Assembly: GCF_038096175.1 (NCBI RefSeq)
Contig: NZ_CP151099.1
Coordinates: 7,046,001-7,110,000, forward strand
Direction: 5' to 3'
Length of the DNA stretch: 64,000 bases
Origin: Nostoc sp. UHCC 0302
GTDB lineage: Bacteria > Cyanobacteriota > Cyanobacteriia > Cyanobacteriales > Nostocaceae
Shown: positions 1 through 8,922 of the stretch, in pieces
How the letters are laid out: the number at the start of each line of letters is the position of its first letter
How positions within the stretch are numbered: position 1 is the first letter of the stretch
Notes under the pieces: generated by a model
What the model saw: the letters and a program-made list of their open reading frames with translations, nothing else
Told to the model about the DNA's origin: nothing
Database searches by the model: none
Program-made: the position numbers and the translations under genes

Positions 1-20
1 AGTTCAAACTGCCCATCACC

Positions 21-73
21 ATTAGTCACTAGTCATTAGTCATTAGTGAATGACGAAGGACGAAGGACAAATG
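21..73. repeat. Short tandem repeats upstream of ctaD
   Basis: The first bases of the window lie upstream of ctaD and contain tandem AGTCATT-like heptamers followed by two copies of a GAAGGAC-like unit. No coding frame is visible here. Such short tandem repeats are typical of spacers in filamentous cyanobacteria. The preceding ctaC gene would be expected just outside the window. Confidence 0.6.
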
Positions 74-86
74 ACAAGTAACTCCT

Positions 87-1823
87 ATGACACAAGCTCA
101 GTTACAAGAAACTGCCAATATCCCTGCCCTTAGTGAAGAGCCAGGGATCAGAAAATGGCAAGACTACTTTACCTTCAACACAGACCATAAGGTGATTGGG
201 ATTCAATACCTAGTCACAACTTTCATTTTCTACTGTATTGGTGGCGTCTTGGCCGACTTAGTTCGTACAGAACTGCGAACGCCAGAAGTGGATTTTGTCA
301 CGCCTGAAGTCTACAACAGTTTATTCACGCTACACGCCACAATCATGATTTTCTTATGGATTGTGCCAGCGGGTGCGGGGTTTGCTAACTTCTTAATCCC
401 CTTAATGATTGGGGCTAAGGATATGGCATTCCCACGTCTGAATGCTGTTGCTTTTTGGATGATTCCACCTTCTGGTTTGCTGCTAATCGCTAGTTTAGTG
501 GTAGGTGATGCACCCGATGCAGGCTGGACTTCCTACCCCCCCCTGAGCTTGGTAACAGGTCAAGTGGGTGAGGGTATTTGGATTATGAGTGTCCTCTTGC
601 TTGGTACATCATCAATTCTGGGGGCAATTAATTTCCTCGTCACATTGCTGAGGATGCGTATCCCAGGTATGGGTTTCAATCAAATGCCCTTGTTCTGCTG
701 GGCAATGTTTGCCACCTCAGCATTAACTTTGGTATCTACGCCAGTACTAGCAGCAGGTCTAATTCTGCTGGCTTTTGATTTATTGGCGGGAACAACATTT
801 TTTAATCCGACTGGGGGCGGTGATCCCGTTGTATACCAGCATATGTTCTGGTTTTACTCCCACCCAGCGGTTTACATCATGATTTTGCCTTTCTTTGGGG
901 CAATTTCGGAAGTGATCCCCGTCCATTCGCGTAAGCCAGTTTTTGGCTATAAAGCGATCGCCTATTCCTCCCTCGCCATTAGCTTTTTAGGGTTAATCGT
1001 CTGGGCGCACCATATGTTCACCAGCGGTATCCCTGGCTGGTTGCGGATGTTCTTTATGATCACCACCATGATCATCGCCGTACCCACTGGAATTAAAATT
1101 TTCAGCTGGTTGGCAACAATGTGGGGCGGAAAAATCCGACTCAACAGTGCGATGCTCTTTGCAATGGGCTTTGTTGGCACTTTTGTGATTGGCGGGATCA
1201 GTGGCGTAATGTTGGCGGCTGTACCGTTTGACATTCACGTTCACGATACCTATTTTGTAGTAGCGCACTTGCACTACGTCCTGTTTGGTGGTAGCGTTCT
1301 CGGCATTTATGCAGCGATTTACCACTGGTTCCCCAAAATGACAGGGCGAATGCTGAACGAATTTTGGGGTAAGGTTCACTTCGGCTTGACAATTGTCGGT
1401 CTAAATATGACCTTCTTACCCATGCATAAGCTGGGAATGATGGGCATGAACCGCCGTGTTGCACAATACGACCCCAAATTCACTTTTCTCAACGAAATTT
1501 GTACCATAGGTGCTTATATACTGGCAGTTTCAACCTTCCCCTTCATCTTCAATGCGATTTGGAGTTGGTTGTACGGAGAGAAAGCTGGTAATAATCCCTG
1601 GAGAGCGCTGACCCTAGAGTGGATGACAACCTCACCACCGGCGATCGAAAATTTTGATAAAACCCCAGTACTGGCTACAGGCCCTTACGACTACGGTTTG
1701 GAAAAGGCTAAAGAAGGCGTACCCTTATCTGATCCCGATCCAGTCTTGTCTGCCGGCCCGAACTCAGTATTAAGAGCAGAGCCAGATCCAGCGGTTGCTG
1801 CTAATCCCGAAGACCGTAAATAA
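87..1823 (+). CDS. ctaD: Cytochrome c oxidase subunit I
   Basis: This is the catalytic subunit of an aa3-type respiratory terminal oxidase. It holds heme a, heme a3 and CuB, reduces O2 to water and pumps protons across the thylakoid or cytoplasmic membrane. The 578-residue length and about 12 hydrophobic segments fit the family. Visible ligands are His83 in LFTLHATIMIF (low-spin heme), the His/Tyr pair of FYSHPAVYIM and the two His of VWAHHMFTSG (CuB site), and the HVHDTYFVVAHLHYVLFGG segment with the heme a3 and heme a ligands. The C-terminal 50 residues are charged and proline-rich. The ATG at 87 gives the expected N-terminus before the first membrane segment. ctaE follows after a 128-bp repeat-filled spacer, so the two are probably co-transcribed, with ctaC expected before the window. 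Confidence 0.97.
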   Translation: MTQAQLQETANIPALSEEPGIRKWQDYFTFNTDHKVIGIQYLVTTFIFYCIGGVLADLVRTELRTPEVDFVTPEVYNSLFTLHATIMIFLWIVPAGAGFANFLIPLMIGAKDMAFPRLNAVAFWMIPPSGLLLIASLVVGDAPDAGWTSYPPLSLVTGQVGEGIWIMSVLLLGTSSILGAINFLVTLLRMRIPGMGFNQMPLFCWAMFATSALTLVSTPVLAAGLILLAFDLLAGTTFFNPTGGGDPVVYQHMFWFYSHPAVYIMILPFFGAISEVIPVHSRKPVFGYKAIAYSSLAISFLGLIVWAHHMFTSGIPGWLRMFFMITTMIIAVPTGIKIFSWLATMWGGKIRLNSAMLFAMGFVGTFVIGGISGVMLAAVPFDIHVHDTYFVVAHLHYVLFGGSVLGIYAAIYHWFPKMTGRMLNEFWGKVHFGLTIVGLNMTFLPMHKLGMMGMNRRVAQYDPKFTFLNEICTIGAYILAVSTFPFIFNAIWSWLYGEKAGNNPWRALTLEWMTTSPPAIENFDKTPVLATGPYDYGLEKAKEGVPLSDPDPVLSAGPNSVLRAEPDPAVAANPEDRK

Positions 1824-1951
1824 ACTGGGGACTGGGGACTGGAGACTGGGTACTGGGAATAAAGGAAGAAATGAATAACTCCCCACTCCCCACTTTCCAC
1901 TCCTAACTCCCTACTCCCTACTCCCCACCCCCTACTCACTTATAAAGATTC
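1824..1951. repeat. Inverted pair of heptamer repeat arrays between ctaD and ctaE
   Basis: Right after the ctaD stop there are several copies of a GGGGACT-type heptamer. About 30 bp further on the spacer continues with reverse-complement ACTCCCC/CTACTCC units up to just before ctaE. The two arms could form a long imperfect hairpin in the ctaDE message. This resembles the short tandemly repeated repetitive sequences known from heterocystous cyanobacteria. Confidence 0.75.
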
Positions 1952-2578
1952 ATGCAAAGTCAAACTATTGACCCAGCTAAAACGGAACTTAATCATCACC
2001 ACGCTGCGGAAGCGGTAGATGGTCATCACGAAGAACATCCAGATCATCGCCTGTTTGGGCTAATTGTCTTCCTCATTGCTGAGGGGATGATTTTCATGGG
2101 ATTGTTTGGAGCTTATTTAGCTTTCCGTGCTACCTTACCTGCGTGGCCCCCTGAAGGTACACCAGAGTTAGAACTATTACTACCCGGAGTTAACACCGTA
2201 AATCTAATTGCTAGCAGTTTTGTCATGCATAATGCTGATACTGCTATCAAAAAGAATGATACGCAAGGTGCGCGTATTTGGTTGGCAATTACTGCGGCGA
2301 TGGGTGCTATCTTCTTGGTAGGTCAGGTGTATGAATATACCCATTTAGAATTTGGTCTGACTACCAATTTGTTTGCGAGTGCGTTTTACGTTTTAACTGG
2401 CTTCCACGGACTGCACGTTACCCTTGGGGTTTTAGCGATTGTTGCTGTATTGTGGCGATCGCGCGTTAAGGGTCATTACAGTAGCGAAAAGCACTTTGGT
2501 ATTGAAGCTGCCGAAATATATTGGCACTTTGTTGACGTAATTTGGATTATTCTGTTCGGATTAATCTATTTGCTTTGA
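1952..2578 (+). CDS. ctaE: Cytochrome c oxidase subunit III
   Basis: This is the third core subunit of the aa3 oxidase, a membrane protein that stabilises subunit I. At 208 residues it is the short bacterial/cyanobacterial form, with five hydrophobic segments starting near residue 32 (HRLFGLIVFLIAEGMIFMG). The C-terminal signature includes FYVLTGFHGLHVTLGV and EIYWHFVDVIWIILFGLIYLL-like residues typical of subunit III. The N-terminus is His-rich (NHHHAAEAVDGHHEEH), which is common in this family. It follows ctaD in the same direction and is followed by a hairpin with a T-run, so it is the last gene of the operon. Confidence 0.96.
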   Translation: MQSQTIDPAKTELNHHHAAEAVDGHHEEHPDHRLFGLIVFLIAEGMIFMGLFGAYLAFRATLPAWPPEGTPELELLLPGVNTVNLIASSFVMHNADTAIKKNDTQGARIWLAITAAMGAIFLVGQVYEYTHLEFGLTTNLFASAFYVLTGFHGLHVTLGVLAIVAVLWRSRVKGHYSSEKHFGIEAAEIYWHFVDVIWIILFGLIYLL

Positions 2579-2620
2579 GTATTAATTAGTTAGTTATTCA
2601 CTCCACGCGAATAACTTAAC

Positions 2621-2644
2621 AAGCCCTCAGCCGGGGGCTTTTTT
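2621..2644 (+). terminator. Rho-independent terminator after ctaE
   Basis: AAGCCC pairs with GGGCTT across a short loop and is followed at once by a run of six T. It lies 43 bp after the ctaE stop and closes the cta operon. Confidence 0.8.
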
Positions 2645-2747
2645 AATTACAATTTTCTTGATAGCTTGCTTTGAGAGTAATTAAGGTTGCTTTCTCTAAC
2701 ACCTGTAATATTCATACCCTCAAAAACAAGAAGTTTGTGCGATCGCA

Positions 2748-3173
2748 TTAATTCTCCACCGTCCAATCTTCAAACTGTAACCCAGGAATCCGGGAAAAAT
2801 CACGCTGATTCCGTGTTACTAAAATCCCATTATTAGAAATTGCAATTGACGCTATTCGTAAATCTTGCGTACCAATACGAATTTTTTGTTTCTTTAATTT
2901 TGTATAACAATTTATAGCTGTTTCATCAAAATCAAGTATTCTAATTATGTTAAAAAACTCTACTGCCTGTTGCAATCCTAAATAGCCCCATCTGAGTCTT
3001 TGGGCTTCTGAAGACTGTCGAATAGCATCCAACCATCCACGCATTTGTTCTTCAACTGTAATTACAGTGACAGCAATATTTTCAGAATTTACTTCATTTA
3101 TACGTTGTTTAATCAAAGAGTGCTGGTTTTGAAATAATGTCAGAGTATCTGTATCTAGTATCCACAAACTCAT
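2748..3173 (-). CDS. PIN-domain ribonuclease toxin (VapC-like)
   Basis: This 141-residue protein is a PIN-domain RNase of the VapC type, expected to cleave RNA when its antitoxin is lost. The conserved acidic residues are visible in order: the D-x-D of LWILDTDTL near the N-terminus, the Glu pair of TVEEQM, the Asp of GTQDLRIASIAI and the late Asp of TRNQRDFSRIPGL. I chose the ATG at 3173 rather than a TTG one codon upstream because it overlaps the stop of the upstream gene as TGATG, which is typical of coupled toxin-antitoxin pairs, and GAGGAT lies a suitable distance before it. The partner upstream looks HicB-like rather than VapB-like. The RNA target is unknown. Confidence 0.85.
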   Translation of the reverse strand: MSLWILDTDTLTLFQNQHSLIKQRINEVNSENIAVTVITVEEQMRGWLDAIRQSSEAQRLRWGYLGLQQAVEFFNIIRILDFDETAINCYTKLKKQKIRIGTQDLRIASIAISNNGILVTRNQRDFSRIPGLQFEDWTVEN

Positions 3174-3526
3174 CAAATTTCATCCTCTGCACCAATTTCT
3201 GCATCGAGTTCCCGGCGATAATCTTCGATGTTTGATAAGACATCATTAAATAGCGGATTGTCTTGATACATTCCTGCAAATTTCATCCAAGGATGTTCTG
3301 ATTTGGGTGCTTCAATTTCTTGGGTAACTATTTCTACATTTTTTAATCGAATATTCACAAGTTCATGTAAATTATTCAGTGCCTCTTCTCGCGTTGCAGC
3401 AAATACCTGACAATCTTGTAAACCCCACACTGTTGCTTGATATCCGCCTTCTTTTACTTCAACTAATACTGAATAGTTTACTGTGGATAGCTCATTAGTT
3501 ACGTTTTTCAGTAAGTTACCAGTCAT
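3173..3526 (-). CDS. HicB-like putative antitoxin
   Basis: This 117-residue protein ends in the TGATG overlap with the PIN toxin, so it is the likely cognate antitoxin. Its segment from about residue 17 to 60 (YSVLVEVKEGGYQATVWGLQDC followed by the helix TREEALNNLHELVNIRL) has the strand-strand-helix pattern of the HicB partial RNase H-like fold. The C-terminal half is acidic and would be the toxin-neutralising tail. HicB proteins usually pair with HicA, so pairing with a PIN toxin is uncommon but not unheard of. The exact start is uncertain; a later in-frame start near residue 10 is possible. Function is inferred from context and fold pattern only. Confidence 0.65.
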   Translation of the reverse strand: MTGNLLKNVTNELSTVNYSVLVEVKEGGYQATVWGLQDCQVFAATREEALNNLHELVNIRLKNVEIVTQEIEAPKSEHPWMKFAGMYQDNPLFNDVLSNIEDYRRELDAEIGAEDEI

Positions 3527-3670
3527 AAAATTTTTCTAATTTTCTCAATAGTTGCTATTTTTATTATAAATACAGTGCTAATGCGTTAAAAATTGAATTT
3601 TTAAATAAGGTGTTGGATGTGAAGCGATCGCACTTTTTATGAAACAATTATTTTAGGCGATCGCTCTACA

Positions 3671-4075
3671 TCACCAAATTGTTTGAATACTGGTTAGTGC
3701 CTGAATTCGTAAATCACGGGTAACAAGGGGAAAACCTAAAGACAAAGCAGTAGCTGCAATAATCCTATCAGGCATATCAGGAACAGTTGCTCGATCAATT
3801 TGCTGAATTGCTCCGGATACATTACGGTCTAAAGGTGCTAATACGATACCCACATTAGGGTCATCTAAAGCATTAAGAATTCGTTTTAATACTTCTTCAG
3901 TGAACCGCCCCTTTTCTACCAAATAAGCAATTTCGACTACTGAGATGGCTGAAACATAAATAGGATTACCACCATTCACTGCTTGTTCCAAAGTTGTTAA
4001 AGCAGTTTCAGATAGCCTCTTTAAGTCAAAAATATACCAAATTAAAGTGTGTGTATCTGCAACTACTGATGTCAT
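3671..4075 (-). CDS. PIN-domain toxin (VapC family)
   Basis: A second PIN-domain RNase of 134 residues. Conserved residues are the N-terminal Asp of VVADTHTLIWY, the Glu of VVEIAYL, the Asp of MPDRIIAATAL and the Asp of VTRDLRIQ, a complete active-site set. The ATG at 4075 overlaps the TGA stop of the upstream DUF2281 antitoxin by one base; a GTG one codon earlier is also possible. It is closer to the widespread cyanobacterial VapC type than the first toxin in this cluster, and the two are not close paralogues. The three-gene order Phd-like antitoxin, DUF2281 antitoxin, VapC suggests one operon. Confidence 0.88.
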   Translation of the reverse strand: MTSVVADTHTLIWYIFDLKRLSETALTTLEQAVNGGNPIYVSAISVVEIAYLVEKGRFTEEVLKRILNALDDPNVGIVLAPLDRNVSGAIQQIDRATVPDMPDRIIAATALSLGFPLVTRDLRIQALTSIQTIW

Positions 4076-4299
4076 CACACAATATTCCTTGGAAAATTAC
4101 CCCACATTTCTTTACGTGCTTGGGTAATGTCTTCTTCAGTAATATCTACTGCTAAGTCAGCACATAATCCTCTAATGCTAAGTAAGGGAGTTTTAGAAGT
4201 ACTTTTTTGGTATAAAAATTCTGCAAACTTTAATAACTCTTGCTGCTGATCTACAGGTAGCTGGCGTAATTTTTCTAAGACTGCTTGCTCAATATTCAT
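4075..4299 (-). CDS. DUF2281-type antitoxin (VapB-like)
   Basis: A 74-residue protein with the typical DUF2281 opening: a helical segment IEQAVLEKLRQLPVDQQQEL followed by LLKFAEFLYQK, then a short acidic tail. DUF2281 proteins are regularly found directly upstream of VapC PIN toxins as antitoxins. The stop overlaps the toxin start by one base, which implies translational coupling. The gene begins 21 bp after a Phd-like antitoxin gene. Confidence 0.8.
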   Translation of the reverse strand: MNIEQAVLEKLRQLPVDQQQELLKFAEFLYQKSTSKTPLLSIRGLCADLAVDITEEDITQARKEMWGNFPRNIV

Positions 4300-4320
4300 C
4301 TATTCATCCTTAAAGAATTT

Positions 4321-4560
4321 TCACCCGCCCTCAAATGTATTCAGAACCTCATGAGTTAGAGGTGCATCAAAATCATCAGGCACAATAAATTCTCCGGCAC
4401 ATAAACCAAATGGTCGTAGCTTTTTGTTGATATTAATAATTGGTTTTAATTCTGCGATGGACTTATCTGCTTGGATAAGAATAAAGCTTTCACCTGCCTC
4501 AACTTGATTAAGGTACTTCAAAGGATCTTGTTGGATTTGCTCAACTGTAACTTTTTGCAC
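4321..4560 (-). CDS. Phd/YefM-like antitoxin without an adjacent own toxin
   Basis: A 79-residue protein starting with GTG. Residues 1-40 (KVTVEQIQQDPLKYLNQVEAGESFILIQ) match the DNA-binding half of Phd/YefM antitoxins: a helix, a turn with the conserved E-x-G-E-S-F, then a beta strand. The C-terminal half is acidic and proline-containing. No RelE- or Doc-like toxin lies next to it; the next genes downstream are a DUF2281 antitoxin and a VapC. It may act as an extra repressor of the operon or be left over from a lost module. Confidence 0.7.
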   Translation of the reverse strand: MQKVTVEQIQQDPLKYLNQVEAGESFILIQADKSIAELKPIININKKLRPFGLCAGEFIVPDDFDAPLTHEVLNTFEGG

Positions 4561-4708
4561 TTCGTACTTACACGTGGTTAAGAGATAGAATATTGTTTAA
4601 TTTTATTGTAATGCTATGTCTGATGATAAACCACTTCGTGTATGCGTACTTGCTGGTAAATCTAGGATTTTACTTCGGTTCTTCCAGTTTCCTAATTGGA
4701 TACAGAAG

Positions 4709-5461
4709 CTATTTTAAAACTCTATATACTTCTCCAAGTAATACATCTAAATCTCTGGAATAATCTATTTGTGTTTCATTGGGAAGAACTTCTTTATTTC
4801 TAATATGTGTATGTAAATAGGAATCAGCAATTTTACGCAATGAACTGTTTAAATGGTTCATAGACTCCTTGAAGCTTTTAGAGCCATAATTACTTGCCAC
4901 TTCATTAAATGTTAGCTTACCAAATATTGGTGGGATATGGTCTATGATTCCCCTCACAAGCATTACAACAGATAGTAGGCAATCATTGTCAAAACATTTG
5001 TTTATTTCTTCGCAATATTGAATAAGCTTTGATAAATCAAATTTTGTATTTGAAATGGATTTAAGTTCCTGTATTCTTGTGATATTTACGTAAATTTTAG
5101 TTGTTTTTAATTCTTGTGAATCCTTTATTTTTTTTCTTCTATTTTCACTCCAGGTCGCTTGTATAAGTTCATCTGTTATTTCACGTCCAAACTTACTTAT
5201 AAATTTAATTGATTTATAATATTCTTGGGAACCAAATAATTGATTAAAGAAATTTGTTTTTTCTTTACAAAGTTCTTCATAATTGTCGATTTGAAAAATT
5301 ATAATTTTTTGTACGAGCTGAAGGCGATATGATTGACCTTTTATCATTACTTCTGTTGCGCCAGAATTATAACTATCAACTAATCTTTTTAAAACTATTT
5401 CATCTAACTCTAAAATTACTTCTTCTGATAGATTCTGTAAACAGACAATATAGAGATTCAT
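4709..5461 (-). CDS. Uncharacterised 250-residue protein with HEPN-like motif
   Basis: I do not assign a function. The protein is lysine- and isoleucine-rich and AT-rich in codon use compared with the core genes. Residues 1-100 form one part. Residues about 125-250 form a helical module (VNITRIQELKSI, then LVRGIIDHIPPIFG, then SFKESMNHL and KIADSYLHTHIRNKE, ending DLDVLLGEVYRVL) that I believe recurs as a C-terminal domain in many uncharacterised bacterial proteins. It contains R170-x4-H175, the spacing of the HEPN RNase motif; this is only a motif match. The start is the only ATG at the 5' end. It lies beside two toxin-antitoxin modules, so a role in defence or in a toxin system is possible but unproven. 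Confidence 0.75.
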   Translation of the reverse strand: MNLYIVCLQNLSEEVILELDEIVLKRLVDSYNSGATEVMIKGQSYRLQLVQKIIIFQIDNYEELCKEKTNFFNQLFGSQEYYKSIKFISKFGREITDELIQATWSENRRKKIKDSQELKTTKIYVNITRIQELKSISNTKFDLSKLIQYCEEINKCFDNDCLLSVVMLVRGIIDHIPPIFGKLTFNEVASNYGSKSFKESMNHLNSSLRKIADSYLHTHIRNKEVLPNETQIDYSRDLDVLLGEVYRVLK

Positions 5462-5714
5462 ATTTATGAAACCAGTTTACTCAACATAATTTTTTATATT
5501 ATATATGGAAATTTTTAATAATTATTGTTAACAATAATTATAAGTATAATACAGCTAAATTAGATTAAGTTACCATCGGAAAACTCAATATTTACAAAGT
5601 TATTATGGGCTTTGCTACCGCTCTACTAATCTCACAAATAATTCTGATAACTACTTAATTAAAGGATAATTACAAATTTGCTTAATCTATACTAAAAATT
5701 TTTTAATAATCTAT

Positions 5715-5735
5715 AGGCAGGCAAAATGCCTGCCT
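5715..5735 (-). terminator. Hairpin downstream of alaS
   Basis: A perfect 9-bp stem (AGGCAGGCA with its complement) around a 3-base loop lies 10 bp after the alaS stop. There is no strong T-run on the minus strand, so termination is plausible but not certain. Confidence 0.5.
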
Positions 5736-5744
5736 TACAAGAAA

Positions 5745-8387
5745 TTAACTCAACCCAGATTTTAATTCACTTCGGGCTTGTTCCAACGCTTCTGGTAATT
5801 TACTTGCATCGCGTCCCCCGGCTTGGGCTAAATTTGGTCTTCCGCCGCCGCCACCGCCGCAGATTTTAGCAATATTACCGACAAATTTACCTGCTTGCAG
5901 TCCCTTTTTATTCACTTCAGGACTGAAAGCTGCAACTATGCTAACTTTCCCAGCTTCGGGAACGGAACCCAACACTACTGCACCGTTACCGATTTTTTGT
6001 AATAAGCGTTCGGCTGCGGTTTTCAAAGATTCCGGGTCAACATCTTCCAATTGGGCAACGAGAATTTTATAATCGCCGATGGTTTCAACTGTTTGCAGCA
6101 GGCTATCAGATTTAGCAATAGCTAACTGTGATTTTAGTGTTGCTAACTGTTTTTCACTATTTCTCAGTTCGGTTTGCAGACTTGTGATTCTATCTGGAAG
6201 TTCTTCGGGTTTTACTTTAAAGCGATCGCTTAAATCTCTCACTACTTTATCCCGAATGTTGAGATAATCCAGTATCGCAGGCCCGGAAACAGCTTCAATG
6301 CGTCGCACCCCAGAAGCTACACCAGCCTCTGAGATAATCTTGAACACACCAATTTCCGCAGTATTACTGACATGAGTACCGCCGCAAAGTTCCATCGACA
6401 CGCTAGGGAAATCAATCACGCGTACTTCTTCGCCGTACTTTTCGCCGAACATAGCAACAGCACCCCTAGCTTTGGCTTCTGCTAAAGGTAATACTTCCAC
6501 TTTTGCAGCGTGTGCTTCAGCTATCCAAGTGTTAACCTGTTCCTCAATTTGTTGCACTTCTTCTGCTGTCAGGGGACGCGGACAGTTAAAGTCAAACCGC
6601 AACCTGTCAAAGGAAACCAAGGAACCCGCTTGTGATATTCCCTCATCAACAATTTTCTTGAGTGCGGCTTGCAGCAGGTGCGTTGCAGTATGGTTAGCTT
6701 GGAGGCGACGCCGACAAGCCCTATCTATTTGGGCGGTGATATTATCGCCAACGCGCAGTGTACCGCGTTCGATGTGTCCGAAATGAACGAAGAAATCTGA
6801 TTCTTTTTTCACGTCATCAATGCGAACGACAATGCCATCATCAGAGATATAACCGCGATCGCCAATTTGTCCCCCAGATTCGGCATAAAATGGGGTTTGG
6901 TCAAGCACGATTTGCACTTCGGTTCCTGCTTCAGCTTCTTCTTGGGAAACGCCTTCTACTAATATCGCTTCGACTTTTGCCGTTACCGCAGGTTGGGTAT
7001 AACCTAAAAACTCAGTTGCGTGGATGTGTTCTGCAAGTTTATCGAGAGAACCTTGCACAGTTAAATCGATGGTTTCGTGTGCTGCTTTGGCACGTTCCAC
7101 CTGCTTTTGCATCTCGGCATTAAATCCAACTTCATCTACTGTGAGATTATTTTCCTCAGCGATTTCTTGAGTAAGTTCGAGGGGAAAACCGTAGGTATCG
7201 TATAGAGTAAAAGCACTTTCACCGCTAATAGAGGTTTTTCCTTGTTGCTTCACCTCTTGGATGATTTCTTCTAAAAGTTTTTCACCTCTATCCAAAGTTT
7301 TGAGGAAATTGGATTCTTCCCGTTGCAACTCAGCTTTAATTGCTGCTTCCCGTTGCCGCACATTGGGGTAAGCTGATTGGGAAAGTGCGATCGCACTTTC
7401 AGCAACTTGAGTGATAAATTCACTAGTAATGCCTATTAATCTTCCGTGACGCACCACACGCCGAATCAACCGCCGCAATATATAACCCCGTCCCACGTTG
7501 GAGGCGCGGATTTCATCAGCAATCAGATGGACGACTGCACGAACATGATCACCTATAACTTTTAGGGAGACTTTAGTTTTTTCATCGCTGCTATGATAAT
7601 CAATAGCTGCAATTTGCGCCGCTGTTTGGATAATCGGAAAAATCAGGTCAGTTTCATAGTTATTCGGCACTTGTTGGAGAATTTGCGTTATTCTCTCCAA
7701 ACCCATGCCGGTGTCAATGTTCTTATTTTGCAGCGGTGTTAAATTGCCTGATACATCCCGGTTGTATTGCATGAAGACGAGGTTATAAAACTCGATAAAT
7801 CGGGAGTCGTCTTCTAAATCAATATTGTCGTCGCCGCGTTCTGGGTGGAAGTCATAATATATTTCGGAACAAGGCCCACAAGGCCCAGTCGGCCCAGATA
7901 CCCAAAAGTTATCATCTTCACCTAAACGTTTAATCCTAGCTTCCGGTACGCCGATTTGGTCGCGCCAGATGTTATGTGCTTCATCATCTTCTTGAAAAAC
8001 GCTGACAACTAGGTTTTTTGGCGATAAACCAAAGACTTTTGTGGAGATTTCCCAACCCCAAGCGATCGCTTGTTCTTTAAAATAATCACCAAAACTGAAA
8101 TTACCCAGCATCTCAAAGAACGTTTGATGCCGTTTGGTACGTCCTACATTCTCAATATCATTAGTACGGATGCATTTTTGGGAAGTCGTAGCCCGTTTGA
8201 ATTCTGGCGTGCGCTGTCCTAAGAATATCGGTTTAAATGGTAGCATCCCCGCGATCGTCAGCAGCACGGTTGGGTCTTCTGGCACAAGGGAGGCACTCGG
8301 AAGAACTTGGTGTCCCCTTTGGGCATAGAAGTCAAGGAATTTAGCGCGAATTTCGTTACCGCTGAAATACTGGGGAGTTGAAGACAT
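5745..8387 (-). CDS. alaS: Alanyl-tRNA synthetase
   Basis: It charges tRNA-Ala in the cytoplasm and edits mischarged Ser and Gly. The 880-residue length from the ATG at 8387 matches the family; the frame is open for 24 more codons upstream, but family proteins start near [20 protein letters not shown], so the inner ATG is preferred. The order is the class II catalytic core (residues about 5-250, with [26 protein letters not shown]), the tRNA-recognition region, the editing domain with zinc-binding HTATHLL and CGGTH, and the C-terminal glycine-rich dimerisation domain ([18 protein letters not shown]). It is single in its region, followed by a hairpin. Confidence 0.97.
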   Translation of the reverse strand: MSSTPQYFSGNEIRAKFLDFYAQRGHQVLPSASLVPEDPTVLLTIAGMLPFKPIFLGQRTPEFKRATTSQKCIRTNDIENVGRTKRHQTFFEMLGNFSFGDYFKEQAIAWGWEISTKVFGLSPKNLVVSVFQEDDEAHNIWRDQIGVPEARIKRLGEDDNFWVSGPTGPCGPCSEIYYDFHPERGDDNIDLEDDSRFIEFYNLVFMQYNRDVSGNLTPLQNKNIDTGMGLERITQILQQVPNNYETDLIFPIIQTAAQIAAIDYHSSDEKTKVSLKVIGDHVRAVVHLIADEIRASNVGRGYILRRLIRRVVRHGRLIGITSEFITQVAESAIALSQSAYPNVRQREAAIKAELQREESNFLKTLDRGEKLLEEIIQEVKQQGKTSISGESAFTLYDTYGFPLELTQEIAEENNLTVDEVGFNAEMQKQVERAKAAHETIDLTVQGSLDKLAEHIHATEFLGYTQPAVTAKVEAILVEGVSQEEAEAGTEVQIVLDQTPFYAESGGQIGDRGYISDDGIVVRIDDVKKESDFFVHFGHIERGTLRVGDNITAQIDRACRRRLQANHTATHLLQAALKKIVDEGISQAGSLVSFDRLRFDFNCPRPLTAEEVQQIEEQVNTWIAEAHAAKVEVLPLAEAKARGAVAMFGEKYGEEVRVIDFPSVSMELCGGTHVSNTAEIGVFKIISEAGVASGVRRIEAVSGPAILDYLNIRDKVVRDLSDRFKVKPEELPDRITSLQTELRNSEKQLATLKSQLAIAKSDSLLQTVETIGDYKILVAQLEDVDPESLKTAAERLLQKIGNGAVVLGSVPEAGKVSIVAAFSPEVNKKGLQAGKFVGNIAKICGGGGGGRPNLAQAGGRDASKLPEALEQARSELKSGLS

Positions 8388-8715
8388 GAGTGTTTGCGAA
8401 AGTAGTTTTAATAAACTGGGGAACGTCCGCAGAGCGTCATTCACCGCTTTTACAGACAAAGTATGCCGCAGTCAGGGACATTTGTGCTACGAGTTCTCTG
8501 CTTGGGGGGCGTTCACCTGCTAGGTGTATTTCCATAACTAGCTTTATCTATTTTTGCATTTTGTTTCATGTTGCTGCTAGCCAAATTTGCCAATTGGTGA
8601 ATTGTGTGTATTTATTATGTTTTTTCACAATCACCACTGTGGTGGGATGAACATTGCGTTCTACTCAGTTAAATTAATACTCAAGAAGTGTAAGGTACAC
8701 AAACAGAGGTAAAAA
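8388..8715. other. Divergent intergenic region alaS / metal-binding protein
   Basis: This 328-bp stretch separates the divergent alaS and the CxxC protein gene. It holds a near-perfect palindrome CACCAC-T-GTGGTG at 8632-8644, 72 bp before the metal-binding gene, which could be an operator. AGAGG at 8705-8709 is a good ribosome binding site 6 bp before that gene's ATG. I see no further gene. Confidence 0.45.
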
Positions 8716-8916
8716 ATGGCTCTAAAACTAAAAGTATCAGACATTGCTTGTGAAGGCTGTGCAGAAACAATTACTGAATCGATTCATGTAATGGAACCCG
8801 ACGCCAAAGTGAATGTTGATGTCAATACTAAAACTGTCACAGTAGAATCCGCAGCTTCTGAAGAGACAATCAAACAAGTAATTGTTGCTGCTGGCTATAC
8901 CGTTGAAGGTTATTAA
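8716..8916 (+). CDS. Small heavy-metal-associated (HMA) domain protein
   Basis: A 66-residue single HMA domain like CopZ/Atx1 copper chaperones. The metal-binding loop is DIACEGCAETI with Cys14 and Cys17, placed after the first strand LKLKVSD as in the ferredoxin-like fold. The residue before the first Cys is Ala rather than the more usual Thr/Met-His, and a Glu follows it, so the metal is not certain; copper is likeliest from family knowledge. It stands alone and is not beside a P-type ATPase. A possible palindromic operator lies upstream. The cytoplasmic location is inferred from the lack of a signal peptide. Confidence 0.9.
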   Translation: MALKLKVSDIACEGCAETITESIHVMEPDAKVNVDVNTKTVTVESAASEETIKQVIVAAGYTVEGY

Positions 8917-8922
8917 TGTCAA

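Noticed and set aside
5745-8459. Longer alaS start at 8459
   Set aside because: The extra 24 residues do not resemble the family N-terminus; the ATG at 8387 does.
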